From NCBI GenBank assembly GCA_951799425.1, contig OX637409.1, forward strand, positions 11,814,960-11,878,959: a stretch of DNA of 64,000 bases, in the 5' to 3' direction. The stretch comes from Ilex aquifolium. Its lineage: Eukaryota; Streptophyta; Magnoliopsida; Aquifoliales; Aquifoliaceae. Positions within the stretch are counted from its first letter, which is position 1. Each line of letters starts with the position of its first letter. Shown here piece after piece: positions 43,943-54,989 of the stretch. The position numbers were made by a program, and so were the translations under genes. The notes under the pieces are model-generated. The model was not told the DNA's origin and searched no databases. It saw only the letters and a list, made by a program, of their open reading frames with translations.

Positions 43943-45080
43943 TGTAGCATCCTAAATTTTTATAAAATAAGAATTCAAATTTGGGATTAAAATTTGAGAA
44001 TTAACGAGGATAGAACAATTAGAATTTTATGTGATCAACATAATTTATTTTTGTAAGACCTTGTACTAGAATTAAATAAGGATAATATATTAAGATTTCT
44101 CCTATGATGAATAAAATTAAGGTAGAAACTTCGAATAATTGTTGAAAGATTGATCATGAAGTTTGAGTTTTATGCACATTGACTTTCGGGTCAAATATAG
44201 TTTTGGAGGTGTCTAAGCTTGAGAATGGTTGCTAGGTAATTTTCTAAATGTTTTTAGGTCAAATAATGCTACCATTGAATTTGGAAGGTCGAAAAACATT
44301 GGGAGAGGTGATATGGGGTGTATTAAAGTTTTAAACTGGACAAAACTTGCGTCTGGACGCACGAGGCAGATATTTGTCCATCCCAGTCTTTGTTGAGTGT
44401 TTTTTCCATTTTTCCATTAAAATTACCCTAGGGTTGTGCTTTGAGAGTTCTTTACCTATTTTTCAACCCTAAGAAGCCTAGGAAAGTTGAAAAGGCGAAA
44501 AAGGAAGAGATTTGGATTCATCTTGAGGGTATTAACGTGTAAGCAATCACACAAAACGCCTTAGGACTAATTTTCTACAGATTAAGGTAGGAGTTCTTTC
44601 TCAAACCCATTCATTGAGATTAGGGCTATTTTATATCAGTAGGCAAGTTAATATCATTAAAGGTTAAGGGGTATCATGAATGGCCGATTCCTGCTTATGA
44701 GCTTTGGACAACTGGAAATTCTGGAGTGGATTCATCAGTGTTTTCTCTGGTGATGGTGAAGTACCGTCTCTGGATTGTCTCTTTGTACTCTTTTGCTTTC
44801 TTGGTACGAAGATCGTTGAAGGAATTCAACCACATTCCACTTTAAACTGTGAGGAAATAAATTATTTAATCCACTGACTTTCCATTCATTTTGAAAATTG
44901 TTAACCATAAAAGCATTCCAGATTTATATAATGTTGGAAAACTAATCCATAGTAATACAATAAAACACACAACCTCTTTCGTAGGTTTCACAATTGTTAG
45001 GGGAAGGGTCGTGGTTCCTCAGTCTGGATCTGAGAGAGAAAATTGTTAGGAAGTTCCATTGCTCCCGTTTTGCTATGTTT
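43943..45080 (+). pseudogene. chromovirus remnant: LTR-B fragment plus integrase scrap
   Basis: Starts TGTAGCATCC and follows LTR-B (7900 copy) to about 44640, including the TTTTTAGGTCAAA and GGGAGAGGTGATATG blocks. At the place of the palindrome cluster it has GCGTCTGGACGC (44351-44362). Then about 350 bp I cannot assign, then 44999-45077, which matches the region before the integrase zinc finger of element F (56786-56866: RGRVVVPQS and following) with a 2-bp deletion and a stop. After 45080, element-D-type non-coding sequence resumes. A heavily deleted LTR-B element. Confidence 0.7.
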
Positions 45081-46440
45081 CCGGTTGCATTTAGCTTATG
45101 CAACAAGCCGTTGAACCACTAGGTTTACCCTAGCGGGCGAGTGTTGTCTCGTGAGGGTTTTCAGTGAAGCTACCCACAAATTTCAGTCGAACAGATGTGT
45201 ATGTGAGGTTGCTGATTAAAGTAAATTAGCATCATGGTCATTGAAACACCGAACCCTCAATTTTGACTTATATCCCGCATGCCCCTCTTTCATAGGTATT
45301 TATTCTAAGCAAAAATCAACATCAGTCACATTGGCATACGGAATCCCCTGTGTAGTAGGAATGGCCATCCTAGAAACAAGAATTGTTATATAACACACAT
45401 TCCTCTTTATCACCTTCCATGGATAACTTCGATTTCACAAATCTTTCTTAGAGTGCTCTCAACAAAAATTCGCTCCGAATATAGTGACTTGTCTCTCAAG
45501 GGACATGTGATCAGAAGATGGCCAATCGAAAAATCACATGAACAATTTTAGTAAGGGAGTGAAGTTTAAGGAAACAAACTAATCATGTTTGGCATAATCT
45601 CATGGAAGAATATTGATACAATTTAAAGAAATACCATTTACCATACCCCACTTTTGGTTGACGACACATGCATGCAACAGACTTGAGATCAATTAGGGCT
45701 TTACATAGGTTGTAATGTGGCTAGAGTTCAGTGGCTAACGAAATGACGTCAATGATTTTCAAAAGCTATCCTTTCATTCTGTAATGTAGCACACTTTTTT
45801 CTAGCTTTTCGACATTTTGCCCAGAAACGATATTTCTTTATTTCATTTTTCTCATTTTTCACTTTCTTGGCAATTTCCTGCCTTTCTATTTCTTTTCTGT
45901 TTCAATTGTTCCCATCGATTTTTCTTGTCATTGAATAGTAGCCTCCATAGCCTTTTCCCTTTTCCTTGCATTCTGTGTCATATTGATTTATAAGAGGGTG
46001 CAAGAAAATTAGATAGCAAAGGTATGTCAAGTATGTTCTCTTGTGGCTCGGTTATCATATGGGTTTATTGAAGAAGAGATCATACATTGATGGCTCAAGC
46101 ATGGCTAACTAGGGATATAATTTTGTAAAAGAAATGGAATGGTACCTGTGGACAAATAGTCCGGTTACACGGGGTTCTCGTGAAATGGAATGGTACATGT
46201 GGACAAATAGTTAGATATATCTGCATACTAAGGTAGTAATAGTTAGTTTAACTGTCCAAAGTTCATAGAACAAAACAGTAAATGAATTCATTGTCCATCG
46301 TCATTGTCAAAATTCTACAAAACTAGACAGTAAACACCCCAAGTCTAAAAATAAACCAAGGGTTTTAGGTCTCCAAGTCATTACCTTTGTCCTAAACATT
46401 AAAGGTGCAACAAAAATCTTATTTATTTGTGGATTTCATT
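45081..46440 (-). other. non-coding internal region of a D-type element
   Basis: Parallels 10480-11850 in the same orientation (TTGCATTTAGC...ATGCAACAAGC, TTTGGCATAATCTCATGGAAG). The stretch GAAATGGAATGGTAC(A/C)TGTGGACAAATAG is repeated at about 46132 and 46186. No gene seen. Confidence 0.6.
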
Positions 46441-46502
46441 CATTCAAGGGTTTGCATTCTCATTGAAATACAAATCGAGAAATTCCTACTTCTGGTCATG
46501 GG

Positions 46503-46610
46503 GTGATCGAGATTGAAAACCCTAAGAATAGTAATGTGTTTAAGGTCAATGGTCAAAGACTTATACTGTTCTTAGAACACGACATTGACACGATCAACAT
46601 GTTTAACTAG
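46503..46610 (+). pseudogene. integrase C-terminal scrap, Athila type, plus strand
   Basis: Reads [23 protein letters not shown] and on to a stop at 46608-46610, the C-terminal end of an Athila integrase (compare the [18 protein letters not shown] region of element E). It is on the strand opposite to its neighbours and is only 36 codons long, so it marks a separate rearranged piece. Confidence 0.7.
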
Positions 46611-46861
46611 TAACTTCTGCAACTTACAATTCAAAACGAAATAGTATCTAGCAGCGGGATAATTAAATTAGCCTTCTCTGCAACCTCTCTCCTCCTTTTT
46701 TTCTCTTGCGAACCGGTCTCTGCTCTTGTCACTAAAATAAAGAAAAGAAAAATGTCTTTGATAATGATGCATATATAGTAGTTCTTTCCATACTATTAAA
46801 AGATGAGATTTGGAATTTTTTTTGTACTAATTAAAAGTCCTTTTCATCTTGGTAATTGATC
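46611..46861. other. short unassigned interval
   Basis: AT-rich sequence between the integrase scrap and LTR-D2; it may be the 3' non-coding part of the plus-strand piece. No feature seen. Confidence 0.4.
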
Positions 46862-48358
46862 TGACGTGATTTATGTCATACACCAAAGTTTAAGTGGTTA
46901 AATTGCAGTATTTGTCGGTTTAAGTCCGAGGTCGAACCCATAGGGAGCTAACTATCTGGATTCAAAGCAAAAATGGTGAAATTGTCGTGAATGTAGTGTG
47001 CAATGCGACAACTTGTGGTGTGAGCTTAGAACAATCAAATAAACACTTAATTAAACTTTGAAAGACAATAATAAAAAGTACTCCTCAGTTCGGAGATCCA
47101 ACATGTATTATATTTTTTAGTTATTGGAAATGCCACCTTACAACAATTAACTCCCATTTTGCTGAAAAGTTAATTGGTAGGTTCGATGTATATTGAACCA
47201 TAACACAACAACAGATTAGGTTAGCCAGAAGGTCTCTGTACCATGCATCAATCAAATAACCCTAATCAACTAGAAGGTGAACCATTCAGAAGGTTTACCA
47301 CAGTTATTCAATCGGCAGGTTGATGATTCAGTGATGACCGAGTTCCAGTTTATGCATTGACTATGACAAGATTTAACCTATCTATAACCAATCTCCCGAC
47401 TGTTACATAAAGCCCAACTACGTACATCACTGTATCATCCATGAAGTACGTAATAAGTATAGATAGTATGGTATATAGCATTAAGTACTGCTCGATGTTC
47501 ATAACCATGAGCATATTATAAATATAACAATCCATCAATTAAGGGAGGTATAAACATTAAAACATAAGTAAAACATCGGCATTTTCGTGACATAAACAAA
47601 ATTACACACGTATTCACCCTTCACCGAAGAGTATAAACGAAATACTCATGCCTCATTGCTATAGACGAGCAAAAGGAGTGATGTAATCTCATTACAATCG
47701 AAACAAAATACAAAACAAATCCTTCCCCAAGGAATAGCTAAAACACGACCACTCTTATCACCTGTTAAGGCACAAAAGTGGGAGAGGTTCAACCCTCCAA
47801 ACAGAAAGGATAAACAGAAATGTATAAGTGGAGACAATTCTGGCTGGAACTGATTCTGGAAGGGCCTTGCTCCTCCTTTCCTCTTTTTCTATCCTTCCCT
47901 CTATCATTGACTGAACTCTGGGCGAATCCCTTGAAAATGAAGCTGGGAGGGCTATTTATAGGCATTGGAGGGACCTATTAAGGTGGCAGACTCTTGGTTG
48001 ACCAATCAGATGAATTTGCAGCTTGTTTGGACCAATTGGAAGAGGAGAGAGAACTAAGGCGGTTTAGGACCGTCCGGGCACCACCACCACCATCTGGATG
48101 GTGGCTTTTATCTGGTTCTTGCATGGCTGGCTGCTCCTTGCTTTAATGTATTAACTTGATAATTGAACTTCCCTTCCCTTCCTCATTTAGCTTGTACACT
48201 TTATTCCTCTTGACTTCCCGTATTTTCGCGCAAAACCTTGCAAAATTTCAAACTTACGCATTAACCCTAATTCTTCATAACTAAATCATTTTAACCTAAT
48301 TCACGTGCACAATTAACTTTAAAACCTAATTCATTAACGCATTATTTAGGGTTAATCA
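46862..48358 (-). repeat. 3' LTR of element D2
   Basis: 1497 bp; on the minus strand starts TGATTAACCCTAA at 48358 and ends ...ATCACGTCA at 46862. Weakly similar to LTR-D at its 3' end. The purine tract (plus CACCCCCAATC) follows at 48359. Confidence 0.8.
47952..48112 (-). promoter_or_regulatory. LTR-D2 promoter with GTCCGGAC-class palindrome pair
   Basis: Minus-strand TATA box CTATAAATAG (47952-47961). About 110 bp upstream is the pair CCGTCCGGGC / CATCTGGATGG (48070-48107), dyads 20 bp apart with an ACCACCACCACC linker. Confidence 0.72.
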
Positions 48359-49368
48359 CACCCCCAATCAAACATTACTAGTCCATAGTAATAAAATAAA
48401 TAACAAAATAAAATCACTTTCATAGATTCCACGATTGCATTTAGAATATGCAACAAACCATTAAACCCCTAGGTGATCCCCAATAGACGAGTTTTTGTCT
48501 TGTGAAGGTTTCCAGTGAAGATACCTACAAACTTCAAAGGTTAGGATTCCATAATTCATATTTTTCATAGATAAAATTAAACCACCATTCCTCTTTATTG
48601 ATAGGATACTCTTCTTCCATGATCGCTGTAAGAGTAACACACATTAGTTGTAACACTATTTCATATATTTTCAAAAAAAATCGCGCGTGTGTGTGTGTGC
48701 GTGCATTGATTCCTTTATTTCAAAAATCACTTAAGAAATATCACCACCCTTCACTCTGCTATACAAGAATTAGCCTCGATGTCAATCCTTTCCTGGAAAT
48801 CACTCAGCAAAGAATACACTCACGTTTTAGTGACTAACTCTCAAAAATTACATGTGATAAGAATATTATTATCAAAGCAAGGTAGTAACACATGTAATAT
48901 ATCAAAAGAGACGTTATTTGAATAAAACAAGAATTTTGCATAATCTCATGAAAGGATATTAACACTACATTAGACACATTATCAACACTCTCCCTTTTTT
49001 GAATAGGTGGAAATAATACATATGCATGACTTCTAGAATTAAAAAGGAGTTTATTTGGTTATAATGTGGCCATGGGCATTGGGTTTAAGAAAAGACGTCA
49101 AAGGTATTCAAAAGCTATCCTTTTTTGATTAGTGTAGCACATTACTTCCCTATTTTAAAAAATTTTCACACATGGTATTTCCCATTTCTCTATTTTCAAT
49201 CTCACTTTTCACTTTCTTGGCTAATTTCTTTCTTTGCTTATTTGCTTTTTCTTTTTGCTTTCTTTTCAAATTCTTTTCTTTCCTTGAACTGTAGTCACCA
49301 TTTTCTTCTTTTCTCCCTTTTCCCGTATCATACTTACTTTAGGAGAGGGTGCAAGAAAATTAGATAGT
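48359..49368 (-). other. non-coding 3' region of element D2
   Basis: Purine tract at the LTR, then AT-rich non-coding sequence parallel to 10398-11850 (TTGCATTTAGAATATGCAAC near 48433). A GT repeat lies at about 48685-48703. No gene seen. Confidence 0.6.
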
Positions 49369-52145
49369 AAGGGTGTAAAACCCGGGAAAATTTGAACTTT
49401 TTCTAAAAAGGGCAAAATGGTAATTCTCCACCCTTATGCGTATTTGAAATAATCATGTTCTAGACCTCGGATGAGGAAACGGAGTTCGCCGTTGGATTCG
49501 TATCGCGAAATCGAGTCACCCTGTCAAATTTCGTCGAATCCGAGATAGTCGGATTTTTGCACGTCATTCGAGGCGACTGCGTGACGAATGACATTTTAAA
49601 GGTCCCCAAAAATATTTTTTATAAAATTTCATTAAAATTAAGTTAAAGTTCAAATAAATTTAATTTGAACTTAATCCGAGGTATAATGAATCGTTTCGGG
49701 ACGAAAAACGGACCCGAAAGTCGAAAATATGCGGTGCAATGTGGACCACACAATTAAAAGTATAAATAGGGGCTAAATATCTGAAAAATCAGATATTTCC
49801 ACCCCTTTAGCTGGCTGTGTTTAAACGTTGAAGGGAGAGAGGAGAAAAATTTGATTTCAAGCTTTCTTCTTCCGATTCCGGGAGTTCCGTCTGTCGGAAT
49901 TCGTCGATTCAAAAGGCAAAGTTCATCTACGCGACGAGGGCTACGCGTGGGTACCAAAAATAACAAGTTTCACCGAAGGTGAACGGGTGGGGGTGTACGA
50001 AAATCAAGATTCGAGTTGTATTTCTTTGCTCGGATTCCGTCGAGCTAGAAGGGAGAAGTGATCACGTCGATGAGGGCTACTCGTGGGTACCAAAAATGAA
50101 GATTTTCACCGAAGGTGAAAAATCGAGATTTGGAAAAATCAAGCTTCGAGTTGGGTTTTCGGGTCTTGGGATCTTCCTACGGGATTCTCACGCTACAAGA
50201 GGTAGGGGTTCTCCTACTTGGGTTGATTTCTTACCTAGAATGCCTATGATTATGGCTTGGTATATATATAGATATGTATACATATTTATATGTATATAGT
50301 TATGGAATAATGAAGAAAATGGGTAGGTTGTTAGAAAAATTACACTTGCATTTTTTGTGGAATTTAGGTAAAATAATTTTATCCTAAATTGTTATGTAGA
50401 AATTGTCTATTGAAATTTTTTGAATTATATGAAAGTTGGGCATGATATGTGCTACCATAATTGTTTGCCTTGAATGTGTTCAACAAAATGCCTAAGTTGG
50501 TGGAAATGATTATTTTAATAAAATTGAAATAACATACTTGAAATTGTGATAAAGTTAAGTTATATGTTTATGATATGAGCTACATGAAAATTTGTGATTG
50601 TTGATATATGATTTTAATATATATTAGCATGGTGAAAGATTGTGAGAATTACATGCTTATGATGTAAATTGTCATGGGATTTGATGAAATGAATTGGAGT
50701 AGTTCATGTGGCATACATTGCATATTGAATATTGAATTATTGATGTAATGATTCATTACATTGCATGGCACGGGAACATCGCATACATGGACATTGTGTC
50801 ATAGGGATGTTTGTGCATGGGTGTTTGTACCACAAGCTATGTGGTATTATGAGAGTCTAATATGGAGATAAATTGCTCATTGACATTCATGACATATTGG
50901 GCATAAGGTGATGTCACATTCATGGGAAACTTGCATGAGTGTGGGGGGGGGTAGTTGCATATATCAATCATCATGCTTGGTGGTTGGTGGATGGGCTCGA
51001 GAAAGTTGGATTGATTATTCAACTGAGTCGCATGGTTGCATGAAAAAGAAGAAAAAGATTGGGTCGGGGTTAGCAAGAAGGGGCAAGACGACCTCTCGGG
51101 TGCAAGGCCCGGTGTTTCGGATACGCACTTCCGTTGGTATAAGAGCCCATAAAGTGTGTTGGTGTACGCGGCACCGTTGGTGGAAAGAGTCCATAAATCC
51201 CGTGTCGGTTGGGTTCCGTTGGTGGAAGTCCATAAACGCCCACCCCAAAGAAAGACCCGGAGATTTTCTTAAATTAGTTATTGGGTGAGTAATACCAATG
51301 GCGGGGGCTTGAGAAGTCCGGTTTTTATACTCATGGCATTGCATGGGGGAAAGGAGCCGGGAAGGGCTCGGGTTGAGTACATGAGTCTCATCTCATTTCA
51401 TGGGGCTTAGGTAGCCCGGTTTAACATACATGGCATTGACATGTAAAGGGAGTCAGAGTGGACTCGGGTTGAGTGCACATGGGTGGGTCTCACCTCATTC
51501 ATGGCATGACATTATAGCATTACATCATTTAATTGTATATTATTTGATGGAATGGTTACGGATTTATGGATGTTGCATGTGAACATTTCATATGCATATA
51601 GGTTGAGGAGTAGCCTCTACAGGAAATACTCTACTGGGCGTTGGCTCACCCTATACGGGAACACATTTCAGGTGGGAGAGATACACCGGCGGATGACTCC
51701 ATTTTGGACCCTCATGCTTGAAGAAAGCCGCATGTGACTTTACTTAATGTTTTGTGTAATTACATGTTAGAAACTATATTTTGGGGCATGTAATGCGTAA
51801 AATAATTGTAATAGAACTTATAAAGACTATTGTTAGATTAGCCTTTCATGTTTTGATTTAAGTATGGTTAATTGGACCCAGTGTGGCCAATGTTTACTTA
51901 TACATGGACCCGGTGCGGCCTTTGCTTTATATTTGACCTCGGATGGGTCTGGTAATTGTGTATTGCACAGGTTGGGTATTGGGTAGAGCTCCCCATACAA
52001 AGAAGACTCTGCCCAAATTTCGTTAAGTTATGGACCCCGGTAAATGGGGCATAACAGTGTGATATCGAGATACTAGGTATCTACAGGTATTCCGCGGGTT
52101 GATGGGTAATCAATGGACCCCCGGATTTTGGGGTGTCACAAAGGG
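49369..52145 (+). mobile_element. solo LTR-A with 5-bp target duplication
   Basis: LTR 49374-52140 (2767 bp), TGTAAAACCCGG...GGGGTGTCACA, flanked by AAGGG at 49369-49373 and 52141-52145. It includes a TATA box (49761-49768) followed by the inverted repeat AAATATCTGA-aaaa-TCAGATATTT (49775-49798). Unlike two other LTR-A copies it has no palindrome cluster near its 3' end. Confidence 0.95.
49761..49798 (+). promoter_or_regulatory. LTR-A core promoter: TATA box plus 10-bp inverted repeat
   Basis: TATAAATA (49761-49768), then arms 49775-49784 and 49789-49798 with a 4-base loop, within an outer GGGG/CCCC pair. Confidence 0.75.
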
Positions 52146-52150
52146 TTGGT

Positions 52151-52192
<42 letters not shown>

Positions 52193-52928
52193 GGCTCGGT
52201 CAACTTGACGGGTTTAAGAAAAGAATTTATACTCTTAGGCTCAATCATGGCTTACTAGAGATATAATTTTGCAAAAGAAATGACTAAGGCACAAAATTAA
52301 ATCACAAATGACCAAAGATCATTTTTCAGAAATCATATACCTGCATAATTTCCAATTAAAAATTTAAGGAAAATGTTAACCATGTTATTCAATAACTACT
52401 AACCAAAACAAAACTAATGAGATTATTCAAATAAATTTTACCGCTGAATTGAAAATTCTTAATTGAGTAAATGTGAAATATCTCTCCAAGGAGGATTGGC
52501 TAAAAATCTGCAATAGGGTTTACATCTCCACCATATATATGAGCATAATAAAAGAGTGTAATATTTTAGAAGGTTTTCAAAATAAGAAATTTTTACGTGC
52601 CCAAAAGAATGAGTTTTTAAGAAAATATAGAAAGAGTGCACAATCAATGTATGAAAATTCTGCGCAATCGGGTTAGGGTTATCCCTACAAAGCATAAGAA
52701 TAATAATCTAATTCTTAACGTGAATCATATGAAATACGTATCCTAACACAACAAAATTTAATAGAACAATAAACTAACTATATTAATCAAAACCAATTCC
52801 AAAACCATTATACAAAACATAAAAACTGAAATTAAAGTGCATAAATAAAAATTTTAGTAAAAGTAGCAAAAGTGTGGAAATTTCAGAGTCTTGGGTCACT
52901 AGGCTGATGGGCCTCCACAATATTGTCC
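52146..52928 (-). other. non-coding sequence of element D2 with AT microsatellite
   Basis: Continues the D2 internal region after the solo LTR. (AT)n at 52154-52189. No coding frame; resembles 11400-11850 in element D (GACTCAATCATGGC-like phrases). Confidence 0.55.
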
Positions 52929-54009
52929 TCACAGTAGCCTCACAATCTCATTCTGGTTCTCATCGTAGCTAGTTATTCTTTGATCGAGCTGGGTGATGTT
53001 GGTCTCCAACCCTAACAGAATCTGACGGGTGGACCTGTCATCAATTGGAATGTATGGCTGCTCCTCTTGTTGTTGAGACTCTTCCGGTGGATGAAAATCT
53101 GCACCTCCCTGGAATGGATCTTCTTGTGGTGCCGGTGGTGCCTCCTGTTGCTCATCGAGCTGCCCTCCATGGCTCTTTATCAACGACGTCTTATCTAACG
53201 GTGCCAAATGCTCCACTATTAGCTATAAGGGATCTGCAATAACTCCTTTCTCCCTGCATAACTCAGATACTAACACGACAAATGGGAATGAGGGCTTCTT
53301 AAGTTTCATAGTCAGCATCATTTGGTTTGTGATCAAGTTGGGCAAATCGATGGTGTGTTCCATTCCAAAGGCATAAAAAAATTACGTTCTGTTAGTGTAA
53401 ATTTGATTTTTCTGGGATTGAGGCAAAAGATTATTCACTGTTATCAAGTTCAGGATTCTATACTTGTCAGTCAAGTCCCCTTGCTTAATATACTTGTTTG
53501 GCCTATACATATTCCGGGTTCCCAATCAATTCAATCCCAATAACAGTCATATCAGGCAATGCAATATAGGGATATTGTGGGTATTGATATCTGGATCGGA
53601 TTCAAAAAATTTGCGATGGTAGTCGATGTAACTTGGAACACCACCCCCCAACATAAACTCAAAACTGTATTGGCCCAGTTTCTTTAGCATTACAATAAAA
53701 TTCACGGACCAAACATTCATAAGCAGGACCAACCAATTTAACGTAATTAAGCCACCCTCGTACAACTAAATTCTGTCTCACCCCTATATGTTCGAAGTCC
53801 TCATATATAACAAATCGTTCAGCAATGATAGTTTTGGAATAACAATAACTGTCATACCAGACTTGCTGATCAATGTTCTCAAACATCACAACATCGAAGA
53901 CATTTTGTCTCTGAGGTTGTTCTTGCTGCTGTGGGGGTGCTTAAGATGGTGAAGTGGCTCCTTTCCATGCTCGGATCGATGAAGCTCTTGTTCTTTTCCT
54001 AGGATCCAT
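52929..54009 (-). pseudogene. accessory ORF of element D2
   Basis: Minus-strand frame starting MDPRKRTRASS (54009), a stop near 53941, then a Gln/Pro linker, FDVVMFENIDQQVWYDSYCY, RFVIYEDFEHIGVRQNLVVR and LVREFYCNAK, frameshifts between about 53240 and 53660, and a C-terminal part (53216-52929) with a Gln/Pro/Glu-rich linker and a heptad-like end (RQILLGLETNITQLDQRI). The C-terminus matches the accessory ORF of element D. The FYxN block in mid-protein and the basic start agree with the E copy. Function unknown; inactivated. Confidence 0.65.
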
Positions 54010-54220
54010 GAATTCTTTGATTTCATGCTAGAAAAGAGCTTTCAAGAAATTTCAATCGGTAGTAACCTGTAAAAGGTTATGGGTAAGTGTTTAATCAGAA
54101 TAGAATTCAAGAAAAGTGGATGGGTGAAACAAATATGAGGAGATAAGATAAAGAAGCTGCTAGATTTTCATATTTCTACTGCGAGAGAGATGCTGAAACT
54201 GTCCAGTTCACGCCTATCTA

Positions 54221-54275
54221 CTTTTATACTGGGTAGTACTGTCTGGATGCCACCACCACTGTCCGGAATTTCCTT
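54221..54275 (-). promoter_or_regulatory. candidate promoter of accessory ORF D2 with GTCCGGA palindrome pair
   Basis: Minus-strand TATA box AGTATAAAAG (54221-54230), directly preceded by the pair CTGTCTGGATG / CTGTCCGGAAT (54239-54270), dyads 20 bp apart with a CCACCACCA linker. Same class, spacing and linker as the LTR-D2 pair at 48070-48107. The ORF start is about 210 bp downstream. Confidence 0.72.
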
Positions 54276-54590
54276 GATGTTGCAGACGACTGTCTCCTGA
54301 TATTCTTCCTAGTTTCCAGCTTCAGTTTTCATCATGCAGTTACAACATCAGTTTAACTTCAAATAATTACACATTCTACTACTTAACTCCTAACTTATTA
54401 TACTAATTATCCTATAATTATTTAGAAAAATCCCAAAATTATTCATTTTTGATCATAATCATTTTTAATTAGAATCTTCTAAATCAAGGAAATCAGTGAA
54501 CCGATTAATATCTTGTCTCACATATCTTGCAAGCCCGGGACTGGAATAAGATGGTGTCTTAGGGTAATCTTTACTCTTCCAATTCTTAAT
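54276..54590 (-). other. non-coding sequence between small ORF and accessory ORF of D2
   Basis: AT-rich; similar to 17263-17702 of element D in its last part. Nothing else seen. Confidence 0.45.
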
Positions 54591-54863
54591 TTAGTCACGA
54601 CGATCTAACGCTTGACTTGAAATTAGTTTAGCACACTTATTGTATTCTCTCATATGCATTAAACGACCACACTTTACACAACCAACGAGTCAATTTGCCC
54701 ATCGGCATTTGACAAATGAACTTTTTCCACACAAATGTTTTGCTTGACTGCGAAGAATTTCTAATTTTCTCACAACCTTTGCTTTTGCTATGATCAAAGA
54801 ATGTATATCTTTCAGAAAAGTACGCAGCATACTCAAACTAAACCAAAACAATTTCTCATCCAT
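54591..54863 (-). pseudogene. small accessory ORF with CCHC-like motif (element D2)
   Basis: Counterpart of 17703-17966. It starts MDEKLFWFSLSMLRTF, continues KDIHSLII, a basic RKLEILRSQAKHLCGKS stretch and, after one in-frame stop (TGA), CVKCGRLMHMREYNKC and SSQALD. Ninety codons with the single stop. Start position, order of blocks and the CX2CX4HX6C pattern are shared with element D, while flanking non-coding DNA is much less alike. Confidence 0.6.
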
Positions 54864-54989
54864 TTTTTAAAATTTTTTGAAAATTGTGAATTTTTTTGAA
54901 AAAGACTCTCTATCCGGTTCTTTAACGTCTGCCGGTCACAAAGATGAATATGGATTGTTCCCTCCCCTAACTTAAATTTAGCATTGTCC

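Larger units (their letters stand above)
46862..54989 (-). mobile_element. Athila-like element D2 (left part), with nested insertions
   Basis: Minus-strand element: 3' LTR-D2 (46862-48358), non-coding region (48359-49373 and 52141-52928), accessory ORF (52929-54009), its promoter, small zinc ORF (54591-54863) and the purine-rich motif, which is cut by element F at 54990 and continues at 62441-62609. Solo LTR-A 49374-52140 is nested. Same gene order as element D. pol is not present in the window. Confidence 0.78.
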
